Origin: Agromyces sp.
Lineage (GTDB): Bacteria; Actinomycetota; Actinomycetes; Actinomycetales; Microbacteriaceae
NCBI GenBank assembly: GCA_031178025.1
Contig: JAPSJU010000093.1
Coordinates: 1 to 7,453, forward strand
Reading direction: 5' to 3'
Length of the DNA: 7,453 bases
The position numbers and the translations under genes are program-made. The notes beneath the pieces are model-generated. The model saw only the letters and a program-made list of their open reading frames with translations, was not told where the DNA came from and did not search any database. Positions 6,594 through 7,453 of this stretch are shown here, piece by piece; within the stretch, counting starts at the first letter, position 1, and the number at the start of each line of letters is the position of its first letter.

Positions 6594-7453
6594 ATGACGG
6601 ATTCCAGTGGTCTGTACGTCGTCGTCCTGGCCGGCGGCATCTCGCACGAGCGGGATGTCTCGCTGCGCTCGGGCCGACGCGTCGCCGACGCCCTGGCGGC
6701 AGCCGGTCATCGTGTCGAGCTTCGCGATCCCGACGCGGGGCTGCTTCCGTTCCTGGAAGCCGAGCGACCCGACGTGGTGTTCCCCGCGCTGCACGGGTCG
6801 AGCGGCGAAGACGGCTCCCTGCTCGATCTGCTCCGGGCCGTCGGCATCCCCGCGGTCGGATCCACGGGAGCGGCCGCGCGCCGGGCGTGGTCGAAGCCGG
6901 TTGCGACCTCCCTCGTCGCCGGGGCGGGCCTCACGACCCCCGAATCGATCGTGCTCTCGCACGAAGCCTTCCGCGAACTCGGCGCCTCCAGCGTGCTGCG
7001 GGCGGTGCGCAGTGCACTCGAGGGGGACCTCGTCGTCAAGCCGGGCTCGGGCGGCTCGGCGCAGGGCGTGACGATCGTGGCAGATCCCGACGACCTGGCG
7101 CGCGCGATGGTGGAGGCGTTCACGTACGACGACATCGCCGTCGTCGAACGTCGCATCGTCGGGACGGAACTCGCGGTCGGCGTGATCGACGATGGCGACG
7201 GTCCCCGGGCGCTCGTCCCGGTCGAGATCGAACCGGCGCACGGCGTCTACGGCTTCCAGGCTCGATACAACGCCGGCGAGACCACGTTCTACGCCCCGTC
7301 TCGCCTGAGCGACGAGGTGACGGCAGCCGCGGCAGCCGCGGCGGTCCTCGCGCATCGCACGCTCGGCCTTCGAGACCTCTCCCGAGTCGATTTCATCGTC
7401 GACGACGCGGGAACGCCCTGGTTCCTCGAGGCCAACGTGATCCCCGGGCTCAC
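6594..7453 (+). CDS. D-alanine-D-alanine ligase-like ATP-grasp protein (3' partial)
   Basis: This is an open frame of 286 complete codons running off the window end. The family joins two D-alanines using ATP for the peptidoglycan stem peptide. The motifs seen are GGISHERDVS (14-23, with E19 at the position of E. coli DdlB E15), HGSSGEDGS (67-75), K101, KPGSGGSAQG (149-158, with K149 and S155), the ERRIVGTE strand (185-192), VEIEPAHGVYGFQARY (210-225, with Y225), RVDF (264-267) and the metal-binding FLEANVIPG (277-285). ATG 6594 is chosen because GGAG lies at 6579-6582 and homology starts at once. Compared with E. coli DdlB (306 residues), roughly the last 20-40 residues are missing past the window edge. 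Departures include Arg224 for the usual Lys before the loop tyrosine, Ala156 for the second Ser of the SS pair, and AWSK for the usual MDK. It is clearly a Ddl-family ATP-grasp protein; whether it makes D-Ala-D-Ala is uncertain. Confidence 0.88.
   Translation, partial: MTDSSGLYVVVLAGGISHERDVSLRSGRRVADALAAAGHRVELRDPDAGLLPFLEAERPDVVFPALHGSSGEDGSLLDLLRAVGIPAVGSTGAAARRAWSKPVATSLVAGAGLTTPESIVLSHEAFRELGASSVLRAVRSALEGDLVVKPGSGGSAQGVTIVADPDDLARAMVEAFTYDDIAVVERRIVGTELAVGVIDDGDGPRALVPVEIEPAHGVYGFQARYNAGETTFYAPSRLSDEVTAAAAAAAVLAHRTLGLRDLSRVDFIVDDAGTPWFLEANVIPGL

Noticed and set aside
7323..7343. Two copies of gcagccgcg encoding a run of alanines (residues 244-250) in the Ddl-like protein
   Set aside because: A short Ala run in a probable helix is common in high-GC genes; the repeat is imperfectly extended and implies nothing specific.
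6570..7355. - strand frame of 261 codons and + strand frame 6607-7071 over the Ddl-like gene
   Set aside because: The + strand frame from ATG 6594 has ordered Ddl/ATP-grasp motifs; these others are low-complexity shadows.
1..7453. CRISPR array, insertion sequence, tRNA/rRNA gene, DnaA boxes or a phage/defence island
   Set aside because: No regularly spaced repeats, transposase motifs, structural RNA or DnaA-box clusters were seen; the gene content is ordinary core chromosome.

Overview
The window is a high-GC stretch of core chromosome with every gene on the + strand, tightly packed. It most likely comes from an actinobacterium of the Microbacteriaceae type (Microbacterium/Agromyces-like). 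That placement is inferred from composition, gene order and protein character, not from a database match. The order DUF6049 protein - murJ - trxB - trxA is the conserved actinobacterial block that normally lies beside parB/parA and the replication origin. From memory, the Mycobacterium tuberculosis equivalent is Rv3909 - Rv3910 (mviN) - sigM - Rv3912 - trxB2 - trxC - cwlM - ... - parB - parA.

Layout. Bases 1-2013 carry the 3' part of a DUF6049 membrane-anchored extracytoplasmic protein, cut at the window start. It overlaps by 8 nt the GTG start of murJ (2006-3628), the lipid II flippase. A 137-nt gap follows. It holds a 14-bp tandem duplication across the murJ stop codon and a near-perfect SigR/SigH-type promoter (GGAAT-N18-GTT). 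Next is the thioredoxin system: trxB (TTG start, 3766-4740) and trxA (4778-5101), closed by a strong intrinsic terminator (5122-5153). A second transcription unit follows with a fold-type I PLP aminotransferase (5252-6577) and, 16 nt later, a divergent D-Ala-D-Ala ligase-like ATP-grasp gene (6594 to the window end, open at its 3' side).

How they work together. DUF6049 and MurJ act at the membrane and cell envelope, and MurJ exports lipid II. TrxB/TrxA form the NADPH-dependent cytosolic disulfide-reducing system, and the promoter suggests induction by thiol-oxidative stress. The aminotransferase and Ddl-like enzyme look co-transcribed. The Ddl-like enzyme would most simply make or resemble a peptidoglycan precursor enzyme, but it departs from the canonical enzyme at several positions.

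I found no mobile element, CRISPR array, tRNA, rRNA or clear new system. The most useful observations are the SigR-type promoter before trxB, the absence of sigM and cwlM from their usual slots (the latter slot holding the aminotransferase/Ddl-like pair), and the unusual active-site motifs of the Ddl-like protein.
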